This document shows, one piece after another, positions 26,466-36,800 of a DNA stretch of 64,000 nucleotides; position 1 is the stretch's first letter; the number at the start of each line of letters is the position of its first letter. The notes below the pieces were generated by a model that made no database searches, was not told where the DNA came from, and saw only the letters and a list, made by a program, of their open reading frames with translations. The stretch comes from Paracoccaceae bacterium (GTDB lineage: Bacteria > Pseudomonadota > Alphaproteobacteria > Rhodobacterales > Rhodobacteraceae). The stretch covers positions 1-64,000 of the forward strand of contig JAKIUB010000004.1 in the NCBI GenBank assembly GCA_021647745.1, in the 5' to 3' direction. The position numbers and the translations under genes were made by a program.

Positions 26466-27301
26466 TTAACCGCCCCCGATGTAATGCCGCGAATAAGCTG
26501 TTTGGAAAAGATAATATAAAGCAGCATCACCGGCAGTATCGCCATGCTGAGACCTGAAAGCACCGCGTTCCAGTCGGTGACGAACTGACCGATGAAGACC
26601 TGCGAACCAAGGGTCAGGGTTTTGGTCTCTTCGCCACTGGCCAGTATCAGCGGAAACCACAAATCATTCCAGATCGGGATCATGTTGAACACCGCCACCG
26701 TTGCCAGCGCCGGGCGCACCAGCGGTAGCACCAGAAAGAAAAATATCCGATATTCCGACAGCCCGTCTATCCTTCCCGCGTCTTTCAGATCAGCGGAAAC
26801 CTGCCGCATGAATTCCGACAATATAAAGATCGCCAGCGGAAGTCCGGAGGCGGTATAAACCAGTATCAACGCTGTCAGGGTATTGACCAGCCCGCTCGCC
26901 ACCATGATTTGCAAGATAGATACCGTGCCCAGCCGGATCGGAATCATAATGCCGATCGCCAGATAAAGCCCCATCAGCGTGTTACCCTTAAAGCGATATT
27001 CCGACAGCGCAAAAGCCGCCATCGCCCCGAAAAGCAGAATAAAAAACAGCGACACCACAGTGACAATCATCGAATTTTGAAAATAGCCGAAATAATCCCC
27101 CTGCTTCAGCACGGTTTCATAACCGGCAAGGCTGAAGCTATCGGCATTTGGCAGCGCCAGCGGCTCCCGAAATATTGCCTTGCGGGTCTTGAAGCTATTG
27201 AGAATAATCACCACAACAGGAAACAGCGCTATCACGGTGTAGATTACCAGAATAGCATGTACTGCAAGGATATTAAGCGGATTATGTTTGACCTTGTTCA
27301 T
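26462..27301 (-). CDS. Sugar ABC importer permease (MalG/MsmG-like)
   Basis: A 279-residue inner-membrane protein with about six helices. The cytoplasmic EAA-type loop reads ADLKDAGRIDGLSEYRIFFF, normal for carbohydrate uptake transporter-1 (CUT1) permeases. It is the second permease of the cluster, 9 bases after the first and overlapping the oxidoreductase start. Confidence 0.92.
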   Translation of the reverse strand: MNKVKHNPLNILAVHAILVIYTVIALFPVVVIILNSFKTRKAIFREPLALPNADSFSLAGYETVLKQGDYFGYFQNSMIVTVVSLFFILLFGAMAAFALSEYRFKGNTLMGLYLAIGIMIPIRLGTVSILQIMVASGLVNTLTALILVYTASGLPLAIFILSEFMRQVSADLKDAGRIDGLSEYRIFFFLVLPLVRPALATVAVFNMIPIWNDLWFPLILASGEETKTLTLGSQVFIGQFVTDWNAVLSGLSMAILPVMLLYIIFSKQLIRGITSGAVK

Positions 27302-27310
27302 TGCCGCTCC

Positions 27311-28225
27311 CTAAAACTGATAGCGCCGCATGCGCGACTGGATGGCAAAAAGATAAAACGAAACCCCCGCCAGAATGATGCCAAACATGACCACCGATAA
27401 GGTCGCCCCCATATTGATATCCCCGATCTGGGTCTGAAAGCCAAAGAATGTGCGATAAAGCAGCGAGCCAAGCACGTCGGTCGAATAATTCGGCCCCGCC
27501 AGCCCGCCCTGCGTAGTATAAATCAGGTCAAACGAATTGAAGTTGCCTACAAAAGTAAGAATAGAAATAATGCCAATGCTCGGCCAGATCAGCGGCAGCT
27601 TGATCTTCCAAAATGCGGCAAACCCGGTAATACCATCACACTCGGCCGCCTCCAGCACCTCTTCTGGAATCGAAAGCAGCGAGGCATAGATCAGCATCAT
27701 CGGAATACCGACAAACTGCCAAACCGAGATCAACGCCAAGGTGGTGAGTGCTGTGCCCTCCAGCCCCAGATAGGGCAAAAACAATGATTTCAATCCAACA
27801 AGGTCAAGTAAATCGGGCGCAATACCCCAGATCGGCGAAAGGATCAGCTTCCACGCAAAACCCACAATGACAAAAGAAAGAATGGTCGGAATGAAAAAAG
27901 CCGTGCGAAAAAAGGCTGAAAACCACACCACCTTCGAGGACAAGATCGCCGCCAGCATCACCCCGACCGGGTTTTGCACCAGCATATGCACCACGAAAAA
28001 CCAAGTATTGTTTTTGAGCGCATTCCAGAAACTATCAAACCAGCGGGCATTAAAAAACAGGGTGCGAAAGTTGTCCAGCCCGACAAAAACCTGCTGTTGG
28101 TCGATCTTGTCAAAAAAGGAAAGCTGAAGGGTGCCAAAAAGCGGAAAGATCATCAACGCCGAATAAACCAGCACCGCCGGTGCCAGAAAAACAACAATAT
28201 GCCAGCGTGTTTTCCTCTTTTCCAT
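27311..28225 (-). CDS. Sugar ABC importer permease (MalF/MsmF-like)
   Basis: A 304-residue inner-membrane protein with an N-terminal helix (HIVVFLAPAVLVYSALMIFP) and the EAA-type loop EEVLEAAECDGITGFAAFWKI, typical of CUT1 permeases for oligosaccharides. It forms the channel with the 26462 permease and follows the binding-protein gene after a 50-base gap. Confidence 0.92.
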   Translation of the reverse strand: MEKRKTRWHIVVFLAPAVLVYSALMIFPLFGTLQLSFFDKIDQQQVFVGLDNFRTLFFNARWFDSFWNALKNNTWFFVVHMLVQNPVGVMLAAILSSKVVWFSAFFRTAFFIPTILSFVIVGFAWKLILSPIWGIAPDLLDLVGLKSLFLPYLGLEGTALTTLALISVWQFVGIPMMLIYASLLSIPEEVLEAAECDGITGFAAFWKIKLPLIWPSIGIISILTFVGNFNSFDLIYTTQGGLAGPNYSTDVLGSLLYRTFFGFQTQIGDINMGATLSVVMFGIILAGVSFYLFAIQSRMRRYQF

Positions 28226-28277
28226 GGCACCCCCTCGGTTTAGATCGGGCCGGAGTCACCTCCAGCCCGAAACTCGC

Positions 28278-29531
28278 TTATTGCTGCGGCTCATACCAGC
28301 TGGCAAGCGCATCCTGAAGCTGCCCTGCGGCCTCTTCGGGGGTCTGCACGCTGCGGATAGCATTTACCGAAGTCTGCCAGTATTCAGTGGCAAGGCCCGG
28401 TGTGCCGCGAGACAGGATCTGATGAAAAGGCCGGATAGAAGATTTGCAGCCCTTGCGCCAATCAACAATTTCCTGCGCCAACGGGTCTTCCATCTTCACA
28501 TCAAAATTAGATAGCGAAAAGAAGCCCGGCAAAGAGTTTGCGTAGAGATTGGCAAACTCTTCCGAACCGACCCATTCAAGGAAAACCTTGGCTTGGGCGG
28601 CATTTGGCGAGGCGGCATTCAGGCCCATCGCGATATCGACATGATCCGAAATATAGCACTCGTCACCGGCATTGGGCACTGGCGGATAGAACGCCCCCAT
28701 GTCAAAATCAGCCTGTGCATTAAAGCCCGATAGCTCCCACGAGCCAGCCGGATAAATAGCGGCACGACCAAGGGTAAACAGGTTTTGGCTATCGGGGTAG
28801 GACTGCGCCTCATAGCCATCTCCCAGATATTGGCCCCAGCGCGCCAGCTGGGCAAATGGCGCCACCCATTCAGGGTCGGTCAGCTTGGTCGTGCCCGCAA
28901 TCAGGGCATTGCGGCCTTCTTCGCCTTTCCAGTAATTCGGGCCGATATTGGCATAGCCCATAGTGGCCGCCTCCCACTGGTCCGCAGTGCCCATCGAGAG
29001 CGGGATATAGTTGCCATCGGCCTTGAAGGCATCAAGCACAGCAAAAAAGTCGTCAACCGTGGCGGGCACTTCTACCCCGACCTCCTCGAAAGCCTCCTTG
29101 TTATAGATAAATCCGTGGATCACAGAGGCCATCGGCACGCAAAATGTAGCCGCGCCGTCATCGGTGCTCCAGCCGGAGCGAGCGACATCCCCGAAATTAT
29201 CCATGGCATCAAGGTCTTTGAGGTCAACCAGATTACCTGCATCATAAAGGGTCAGCGAGCCGTCAAACGGGCGGCAGGTGATCAGATCACCTGCGGTACC
29301 GCCTTCGAGCTTGGCATTAAGGGCCGAATTATACTGGGCCGGCGCGGTCGGGGCAAAAACTACCTTGATACCGGGGTTGGCGGCTTCGAAAGCCGGAATG
29401 AGCTTGTCTTGCCAGATCGTCAAATCATCATTGCGCCAACTCTCGATCGTGAGGGTGACCTCCTGTGCGGCGGCAAAAGAGCCGAGCACAGAGGTTGTCA
29501 GCAAAGCGCTGACAAGAGTTTTTATTATCAT
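28278..29531 (-). CDS. Sugar ABC importer periplasmic binding protein
   Basis: A 417-residue extracellular-solute-binding family 1 protein. ATG 29531 is chosen (GGGAG 8 bases upstream), giving a clean Sec signal peptide (IIKTLVSALLTTSVLGSFAAAQ, cleavage after AAA/AQ). The mature start EVTLTIESWRND matches family members for disaccharides and amino sugars. Placement after the MurQ-like gene and near NagA suggests GlcNAc, chitobiose or a MurNAc-type ligand. Confidence 0.92.
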   Translation of the reverse strand: MIIKTLVSALLTTSVLGSFAAAQEVTLTIESWRNDDLTIWQDKLIPAFEAANPGIKVVFAPTAPAQYNSALNAKLEGGTAGDLITCRPFDGSLTLYDAGNLVDLKDLDAMDNFGDVARSGWSTDDGAATFCVPMASVIHGFIYNKEAFEEVGVEVPATVDDFFAVLDAFKADGNYIPLSMGTADQWEAATMGYANIGPNYWKGEEGRNALIAGTTKLTDPEWVAPFAQLARWGQYLGDGYEAQSYPDSQNLFTLGRAAIYPAGSWELSGFNAQADFDMGAFYPPVPNAGDECYISDHVDIAMGLNAASPNAAQAKVFLEWVGSEEFANLYANSLPGFFSLSNFDVKMEDPLAQEIVDWRKGCKSSIRPFHQILSRGTPGLATEYWQTSVNAIRSVQTPEEAAGQLQDALASWYEPQQ

Positions 29532-29573
29532 TTCATTTCTCCCGTTAATGCGCATTTGCGCGGTTTTCGCGGG

Positions 29574-30464
29574 TTACCCCGTCCTTACATTGGCAATGGC
29601 GGCGCGCATATTCTGCTCCACCATCTCCAGAGCGTTTGTGGCAGCGGCCATATCCTTTGCCCCCGACACCAATAAAATCGCTTCTTTCACCCGCCACCCG
29701 GAGCGCTCCAGCGCCGCCTGTGCCGCCGCACGATCACAGCCGGTGATCTCCATAACGATATTTTCGCCGCGCTTGCGCAGCTTTATATTGGATGTGGTTA
29801 CATTCACCATCAATCCGTTCATGACATGGCCAAGCTTGACCCCCATCAGGCTCGACATCAGGTTCAGCGCCACTTTCTGCGCCGTGCCCGCGCCAAGACG
29901 GGTCGAGCCGGCAATCACTTCTGGCGGGGTCGGCAGCAAGACCGGAATATCGGCCTCAAGCAGCCTCGTACCCGGATTATTGGCAATACCGATGGTGATC
30001 GCTCCGCGTGCCTTGGCGATATCCATGATCGTGTTTGGGTAAATGGTGTTGCCACTTGCCGCCATGCAGATAACGCAATCTTTCGCCCCGATCACAGCCG
30101 CATCTCTGGTGGCGGCATCAACATCATCTTCCGCACCCTCTTTTGGCTCAGTCAGATCATCAAAACCACCGGCGCGCAGAATGTGGATACGCGCGGAAGG
30201 GATACCGAAAGTAGGCGGAATCTCCAGCCCGTCAGCCAGACATTGCAGCCCAGAACTGCCCGCCGCTGCATAAACAAGATTACCGCCGCGCCGCAGCGCC
30301 GCCACCATAGCCGCCGCACCGCGCCCAAGGGCCGGCACAGCCGAGCGCACAGCTATCGCGCCGGCAATTTGCCCCTCAAGCAACGTGCCAAGAATATCGG
30401 CTTCGGCAAGTAGGTCAAAGCTTTCAGCGCGCGGGTGGGTCGCTTCTGTTTGCGCATGCGGCAT
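29574..30464 (-). CDS. murQ: MurQ-like N-acetylmuramic acid 6-phosphate etherase, divergent
   Basis: A 296-residue SIS-domain protein that would cleave the D-lactyl ether of MurNAc-6-P to give GlcNAc-6-P. The family landmarks TEATHPRAESFD (N-terminus), EGAEDDVDAA, and EVIAGSTRLGAGTAQKVALN are present, and the Glu in GLEIPPTFG aligns with a catalytic acid of MurQ. However, the usual GAGTSGRLG loop is AAGSSGLQC here and the AASGRTPY motif is AASGNTIYP, so the sugar-phosphate site has changed. It may be a MurQ with altered substrate. ATG 30464 is preferred over an upstream start at 30515. First gene of the minus-strand operon. Confidence 0.78.
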   Translation of the reverse strand: MPHAQTEATHPRAESFDLLAEADILGTLLEGQIAGAIAVRSAVPALGRGAAAMVAALRRGGNLVYAAAGSSGLQCLADGLEIPPTFGIPSARIHILRAGGFDDLTEPKEGAEDDVDAATRDAAVIGAKDCVICMAASGNTIYPNTIMDIAKARGAITIGIANNPGTRLLEADIPVLLPTPPEVIAGSTRLGAGTAQKVALNLMSSLMGVKLGHVMNGLMVNVTTSNIKLRKRGENIVMEITGCDRAAAQAALERSGWRVKEAILLVSGAKDMAAATNALEMVEQNMRAAIANVRTG

Positions 30465-30624
30465 TTCGAATCTGTATCCCTGTTTGTGCTTGCCAAAACA
30501 ATAAGGCCAAAACAATACCCATGTCCAGATTTTTTTCCCCGCTGAAGGAAATGATGCATTAACCCCCCGAAACCCTGCAAATACTCACATTTGCCATTCA
30601 TAAATATCTTCCAAAATTCATCTT

Positions 30625-30644
30625 GGTATTGTATAGGTATTATA
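30625..30644. promoter_or_regulatory. Direct repeat in the divergent amino-sugar promoter region
   Basis: GGTATTGTA (30625-30633) and GGTATTATA (30636-30644) form an 11-base-period direct repeat, 24 bases before the start of the SIS gene at 30669. One helical turn of spacing suits two protein subunits on one face of DNA. It also supplies a possible -10 (TATTAT). No regulator gene of this cluster is in the window. Confidence 0.4.
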
Positions 30645-30668
30645 TGCTCTTTTCCGAAGGCGGCAGAT

Positions 30669-31691
30669 ATGACCAAAAAAACCCATATGCGCCATGAAAT
30701 AGGCGAAATTCCGGCAGCGGTTACCCGACTTCTGCATCGGCCGGAACTGAAGGCGCTGGCAGAGTCTTTGCGCAGCCAGCCGCCGCACTATCTGTGCACC
30801 ATAGCGCGTGGCTCGTCTGATCATGCCGCCACTTACCTGAAATATGCCAGCGAGCTGGTCCTTGGCTTGCCGGTGGCCTCGCTCGGTCCATCGGTTGCTT
30901 CGATCTACCGGGCAAAGCTGCACCTCGATGGTGCCGGATGCATCGCGATCTCGCAATCCGGCCAAAGTCCGGATATTTGCGCCATGGCCAAAACCGCCCG
31001 GGCAGGAGGCGCGCTAACCATGGCGATCACCAACAACCCCCGCTCGCCACTGGCACAACAAAGCAATCATGTGATCGATATTTGCGCCGGTCTTGAAAAA
31101 AGCGTAGCCGCAACAAAAACCTTTGTTACCTCTGCGGTTGCCGGTCTGGCTCTTATTGCCCTCTGGCGGCGCGATAGCACCCTGATCAAAGCGCTGAATA
31201 CCCTGCCCGAAAAGCTCGAAGCTGCCTCCCGCCATACATGGCCCAACCTGCGCAAAGCCCTCTACGGGCAGAAATCCTTACTGGTGCTGGGCCGCGGGCC
31301 AAGCCTTGCGATGGCCAGCGAAGCCGCACTTAAATTCAAGGAAACCTGCCAGATCCACGCGGAGGCCTATTCCAGCGCCGAGGTGCTACACGGGCCGGTT
31401 TCGATCGTAGAGCCGGGCTTTCCGGTCTTGCTATTTGCCGCGCGGGACGCCGCCGAGACCACCAGCCTGCACGTAGCCGAAACCATGGCCAAACAGGGCG
31501 CCAATGTTTTTATCACCTCGGACAAGGCCACTACCGGTACCCGCCTCGGCTTTACCCCTACCGACCATCCGTTGACAGACCCGCTGGCGGTAATCGTATC
31601 GTTTTATGCCTTTATCGAGCGCCTCGCTCTTGATCTCGGGATTAACCCCGACCGGCCCAGGAACCTCGAAAAAATCACGGAGACTGTATGA
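30669..31691 (+). CDS. SIS-domain amino-sugar isomerase/deaminase (NagB-II / GlmS-C-like)
   Basis: A 340-residue protein made of two SIS domains (about 35-180 and 200-330), resembling the isomerase half of GlmS without its glutaminase domain. ISQSGQSPD and SVAATKTFVTSAV are the phosphosugar-binding loops, and KETCQIHAEAYSSAEVLHGP matches the GlmS/NagB-II active-site region. Such proteins deaminate glucosamine-6-P to fructose-6-P. ATG 30669 is preferred; 30687 is also possible, and the upstream extension to 30591 lacks support. The stop overlaps the nagA start. Confidence 0.88.
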   Translation: MTKKTHMRHEIGEIPAAVTRLLHRPELKALAESLRSQPPHYLCTIARGSSDHAATYLKYASELVLGLPVASLGPSVASIYRAKLHLDGAGCIAISQSGQSPDICAMAKTARAGGALTMAITNNPRSPLAQQSNHVIDICAGLEKSVAATKTFVTSAVAGLALIALWRRDSTLIKALNTLPEKLEAASRHTWPNLRKALYGQKSLLVLGRGPSLAMASEAALKFKETCQIHAEAYSSAEVLHGPVSIVEPGFPVLLFAARDAAETTSLHVAETMAKQGANVFITSDKATTGTRLGFTPTDHPLTDPLAVIVSFYAFIERLALDLGINPDRPRNLEKITETV

Positions 31692-32836
31692 GACAGCATA
31701 AAACCGCCTATCTCGGTGCCGATATTTTTGACGGATATGACCGCATGAACGGTCGCGCCCTACTTGTGCAAAACGGTGTGGTTCAGGCCATCATGCTCGC
31801 CGCCGATATCCCTCCCGAGGCTGAAATTATCAATCTGGGCGGCGGGCTGCTGGCGCCGGGGTTTGTTGATCTTCAGGTCAATGGCGGCGGCGGTATAATG
31901 TTCAATACAACACCAACAGAAACCGGAATTGCAAAAATTCTGGCCACACATCTGGCTTTTGGCACCACCTCGCTGCTGAGCACCCTGATCAGCGACACCA
32001 AAGCCCGCACCACCAGCGCGATCAAGGCAGCGATCAAGGCAGATCTGTCTGGCCATATCGGCCTGCACCTCGAAGGCCCACACCTGAGCCGCGCCCGCCA
32101 CGGCGCCCATGATCCGGCCCTGATCCGGCCTATGGAGGCCACCGACCTCACTGAGTTAGCCGACGCGGCACAGGCTTTGCCCACCCTGTTTCTCACTCTC
32201 GCGCCGGAGTCCGCAACCCCGGCGCAGGTCCGCACTCTGGTTGCCGCCGGAGCCACCATTTCTCTGGGCCATTCCGATGCACAGCCGGATATGATCAACC
32301 CGCTGATAGAGGCGGGGGCCAAGGCTGTGACCCACCTTTTCAATGCCATGAGCCCGCTACAAAGCCGTGCGCAAGGCCTTGTTGGCTCCGCCCTGAACGA
32401 GGGGCGACTCTTTGCCGGTATCATTGCAGACGGTATCCATGTCGACTCCGCCGTGCTGCGCCTCGCCTTGCGTGCCAAAGAAGGGCCGGGAAAGATCTTT
32501 TTGATCAGTGATGCCATGTCCTCTGTCGGCACAGATATAAGTGAATTCACCCTCAATGGCCGGCGGATCACCCGCAAAAGTGGCCGCCTCAGCCTTGAAG
32601 ACGGCACCCTGGCGGGGGCGGATATCAATATGCTTTCGGCCCTACGCTTTACCCATCAGCATCTCGGGGTCGAGCTGGAAGAAGCATTGCGCATGGCCGC
32701 GCTCTACCCAGCGCGACTAATCGGACGGGAGGGCGAGATCGGTTGTCTTACAGCCGGCGCACGCGCGGATTTCATCTGGCTGGATGCCGGTCAGGAGTTG
32801 CTCCGCGTATGGCAAGGGGGCGCACAAAAGCACTAA
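31688..32836 (+). CDS. nagA: N-acetylglucosamine-6-phosphate deacetylase
   Basis: A 382-residue amidohydrolase that removes acetate from GlcNAc-6-P. It shows the N-terminal PGFVDLQVNGGGG metal-site strand, HLEGPHLS, LGHSDA and VTHLFNAMSPLQ, followed by the catalytic Asp segment LISDAMSS. Length is normal. Its ATG overlaps the TGA of the preceding NagB-II-like gene, so the two enzymes are made together. No GlcNAc kinase gene is near. Confidence 0.96.
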   Translation: MRQHKTAYLGADIFDGYDRMNGRALLVQNGVVQAIMLAADIPPEAEIINLGGGLLAPGFVDLQVNGGGGIMFNTTPTETGIAKILATHLAFGTTSLLSTLISDTKARTTSAIKAAIKADLSGHIGLHLEGPHLSRARHGAHDPALIRPMEATDLTELADAAQALPTLFLTLAPESATPAQVRTLVAAGATISLGHSDAQPDMINPLIEAGAKAVTHLFNAMSPLQSRAQGLVGSALNEGRLFAGIIADGIHVDSAVLRLALRAKEGPGKIFLISDAMSSVGTDISEFTLNGRRITRKSGRLSLEDGTLAGADINMLSALRFTHQHLGVELEEALRMAALYPARLIGREGEIGCLTAGARADFIWLDAGQELLRVWQGGAQKH

Positions 32837-33039
32837 GGCATTTCTCTACGCCTCAAATACGAACCGCGATATGCGTATTTTCAGGCAATAATGCTTTAGC
32901 TGCCGGCATGCGCTTACATTTACCGGTGCGATACTTTGTGTTGCCCACCTTCATGGCTTTGAATATTGACAATTTGCACCATCTCCGCGATTTTTTACGA
33001 GGTGGCACAGGAATGCCGCCATGAACAAGGGATGACAGG
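32837..33039. other. Intergenic stretch after nagA
   Basis: A+T-richer spacer without a clear gene. A minus-strand stretch of about 33 codons (ending at 32853) is open but resembles nothing known to me and has no ribosome binding site. A promoter for the CPBP gene is likely here, but I cannot place it. Confidence 0.4.
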
Positions 33040-33867
33040 ATGGAAAACTTGCTTGACAGGCTACGCCAAAACCTCTGGACCACAAGCCTCGCAGTTTTAC
33101 TGGCCTATTTTATATTTTTTATTCTGCCCCCTCTGGAGTGGGCAAATTCTCTGGGGCGCAGGGCTGTTGGGGGTGAACTAGACCCCGGATTCACCCGTCT
33201 TTCGACCGAAATATGGCTGGTGCTCAGCGTGGTTGTGGTGCTGTTTTTGCTTGGCCTTGGGCGAGAGCTAGCCCTAAATAAGCCGCTGCCCGGCAGCTTC
33301 CGGCTTATTTTACCGCCGATTCTGTTCTCGGCGGTCCTTGTCATCACGGCTCTGGTTTATGCCGGCAAGAGCAACATTCCCATTTCACAGATCGTCAACC
33401 TCCAAAGCTTGTTGGGGCTGATCGTCATTTCACTTCTGGTCGGTATTTTTGAAGAAATCCTGTTTCGGGGGGTACTGTTCAGAGGGGCGCTTACTCGCTT
33501 CAGGCCAGTGGCCAGCGTGATTATTGTTTCCGTTATTTTCGGCTTGATGCACTATGTGAATCTCTTTTCCGGCCAGCCCCTTGGCCCTACCACCTATCAG
33601 GTGGTTCATGCAGGTGCAGACGGGCTGATGTATGGTGCGCTCAGGCTGCGGCTCGGCACCCTTTGGCCCGTAATCCTGATCCACGCTTTGTGGAATATCG
33701 CTGTCGGGATCGCCAGCAGCGCCATGGATATGGCAGGGCAAATATCCCCGCCAGCAAGCTCCCTCACTGTGCTTTCGGTTTTGGTGGTGCTGCCCGGGCT
33801 GCTTTATGGCGGATACTTACTGTGGCGCTGGCCGGGGTGGCGCGCTGCAAAGGCAGAGCCTCAGTAA
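33040..33867 (+). CDS. CPBP-family intramembrane metalloprotease
   Basis: A 275-residue protein with about seven membrane helices. Catalytic motifs of the CPBP (Abi/CAAX) family are in order: EEILFRG (Glu138-Glu139...Arg143), FGLMHYVN (His171) and HALWN (His215, Asn219). Function in bacteria ranges from bacteriocin self-immunity to membrane-protein processing; nothing nearby reveals a target. The 3' end overlaps convergent tamB by 7 bases. Confidence 0.9.
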   Translation: MENLLDRLRQNLWTTSLAVLLAYFIFFILPPLEWANSLGRRAVGGELDPGFTRLSTEIWLVLSVVVVLFLLGLGRELALNKPLPGSFRLILPPILFSAVLVITALVYAGKSNIPISQIVNLQSLLGLIVISLLVGIFEEILFRGVLFRGALTRFRPVASVIIVSVIFGLMHYVNLFSGQPLGPTTYQVVHAGADGLMYGALRLRLGTLWPVILIHALWNIAVGIASSAMDMAGQISPPASSLTVLSVLVVLPGLLYGGYLLWRWPGWRAAKAEPQ

Positions 33868-36800
33868 TCCCGCTCGTAATAAAAACCGATGCTGTTTTCA
33901 CCATCACTCGCAAGCCGGCCCTGAATGGTTACATCCGTCAGAATATCAAGGTTAATACTGATACTTTCTTCCCCGCTAGACGAAATTTCAATCTCGGTAT
34001 AAATCCCGTTATCTAGATACTTACCGGCCGTAATATTAGAGTCTCCACGGCTATCTATCCCAACATCGAGATTGTCCAGCCCGGAAGCCTGCCGCAGCTT
34101 TTCCGACAGACTGGTGCCGCCGGAGCCGGAGAGGGTGGCTACTGCATTGGCCAGTTTTAACAACTGAAACGGCGACAGCTCTCCAATATTGCGGGAGAAA
34201 ATCAGCCGCGCCAGCAGCTCGTCTTGTGGCAGTGGGGGGGAGGAGGTCACAATAATTTCCGGTGATGTCATAGTGCCGCCCACCCCGAGATTGATCAAAA
34301 GGTTATCCACCCGCAAATTGGCGTTGAAATCCAGCTGTGGGTCCAGTGGGCCGGAAAGGGTTACCGATCCATCACTAAAGTCAATCCGGCGATCAAGAAA
34401 ATCCATTCGCCCGCGCACCATGTGGATCTCGCCATTGGCGCTAATATCGCTTAGCGGGCCAGAAATACGAAACCGCCCCGCCATCTCTGTATCCAACCCG
34501 CGACCGCGGATAAACATCCGCCGGGGCACGGAAATATCCAGATCAAAACCAAGCGGAGCATCCTCGACCGCCCCGGCGGCACCGCTGGGGTTCAGCCCCG
34601 CGCGGGCAAGGGTGCGGCGCACCGGTCGCTCGGGGTGAAGGTGAGTGACCGCAGCAATATCGGAAGACGCCCCCAGTGCCGAAGGGATCTGGATCTCGGT
34701 CAGGCCAAGCTCGATCGCACCGCCCAGAATATAGCGGCTGGCCATGCTGCCGGTGATTTCCAGATTGCCGCTTACCACTGTCGACACCATTTTTTGATCC
34801 GTATAACGAACACGCTCGATATCGACCGTCAAGTTAGCCGGAAAATCAGGTAATATACCCACAGTCCCCCGCCCCGAAACAGACCCCCCGCCAACAACAT
34901 CGGCACTAAAGCCGTCCAGCGTGAAGGTTTGCCCTGAAAACTGCCCGTTGGCAGACATATTCTCGATTCGCGCATTATAGCCCAGATATGTGCCCGCCCC
35001 GTTCGACAAGCTAACCGTGCCGCTAAGATCAGGGCTGAGCAGCGGGCCTTTGGCTCGAATATCCAACTGGGCGTTGCCACTTGCGATCATCCCGTAATCC
35101 GACAATACCGGCGTCAGCAACGATACCGGAACCTGGCCTTTTGCCCGCATATCCATCTGGCTGAAATCGGCCTGCACATTACCATTAAGCTGGATGCGTC
35201 CGCCATCCGCCAAAGTGACAACCGTGTCGCGCAAGGTTAAGCCTTTTTCGCCCCACACACCCTTGGCCACCATTGCGATCTGGCCCGAAATATAGGGTAG
35301 AGTCGCAGCCGCAGTAAATTTGCTCAGAGTGGTATTAAAAGACACCGCCGGCGCAGAAAGGCTGCCGGTAATTGCCGCGCGCGCCGAGATCTCGCCCGCC
35401 AATCCCTGACCGGGCATCAACAGATTAACGATTTCCAGCGGAAAGCGCGCGAGTTGCGCGGTCAGGTCAAGGCGATCTCCGACTTTGCCCCGCAGATCAA
35501 GATCAATACCGGAATCGCTATTGAGCCGGGCCGTAACATCAAGATCGGAGAACGGGCCACGGGTAGTGGCCACAAGATCGGCCCCGCCCTCCAGGCCGGG
35601 CAGTAATATACCAAGATCCTTCAGGTTGGCGGTCAGGTTTAAGGCGGCCCCCTCACTGCTCAAGCCTCCGTCAGCCGCAATTTTGACCTGAGACGAGTTA
35701 ATAACCAGATTCCGGATAGCAATCCCGTCCCTGTCCCGCTTTACCTCGCCGGAAAGGATGGTGTCACCCGCCAGAAGCGGGTCAATCCGAGGCTCGCTGA
35801 TCTGGATATTTTCACCTCTGGCATCAAAATCAACATCAAAAACACCGCCAACAATGCCAAAACTTGCCTGGGCATCCAGCGTCACTCCCCCCGAAAGCTG
35901 CCGTCCGGCAAATACCGAAAACACCGACAGATCCTTAAGCTCTCCTTCGATTTCACCCATAAAGCCATCGCCATCAAGCTGGCCATCAACCGCAAGGTCG
36001 ATGGTCTCGCTGACCACTGTGAGAGATTTTAGCAAAAAGGGCATGCCCGCTTTCCAGTCAAACCGGCTTTTGGCTGCCAGTTCCCCGCTCCCGATCGCAT
36101 GGACCAAGCTCTCTTCTCCGCCTGAAATGCCGGTAACAACCATGTCAAACACCCCGGAAACCGCCCGGTCTTCAGGCGCAGACATATCCGTAGCCTGCCC
36201 CGAAGCAGTGCCGGAGAGCTTGGCAATTTGAGTGCCGGCCAGCGAAAGATCTCGCGCCGTGATATCCAGCGACCAGACCTCATAACTCGAAGCGCCAAAA
36301 CCCAGTGTCAGATCGGCATCCAGCAGGCTGAAGGCCCCTTGCCCAAAAGGCAGCACGACCCGCTCGCCACTCTTCTGGGCAAGCCTGCCGACAAGCGACA
36401 CCTCGCGCGGAAACCAGTCCGCCTCGGTTTCCACCGTGCCCGAAAAGGCAAAATCGGAGGTGCTGATCGAAAATTCCGGCAAGGAAATACCACCCTCGGA
36501 AAGAACCGTACCCTTGGCCGAAATCACGCTTTCACCCTCGAAAAACCCACGATAATCGAGCGGCATCAGCGGCGTAATCTTTCCCGCTATATCTGCCGAG
36601 AAAGCAATGCCGGCAGCTTCTCCCTTCAGCTCGACGCTGCCCTCGACCAATCGCGTACCATCCAGATCCAGAAAAATATCGAACAACACATCGGCCAGTG
36701 GCCCGTTACCGGAAATTCCGGCACTCATCGGCGGGCGGCCATCAATATTGAGTGCGTTGGCGATCAGCCCGTTTTGCGGCTCCTGCACACGGAGATCTAT

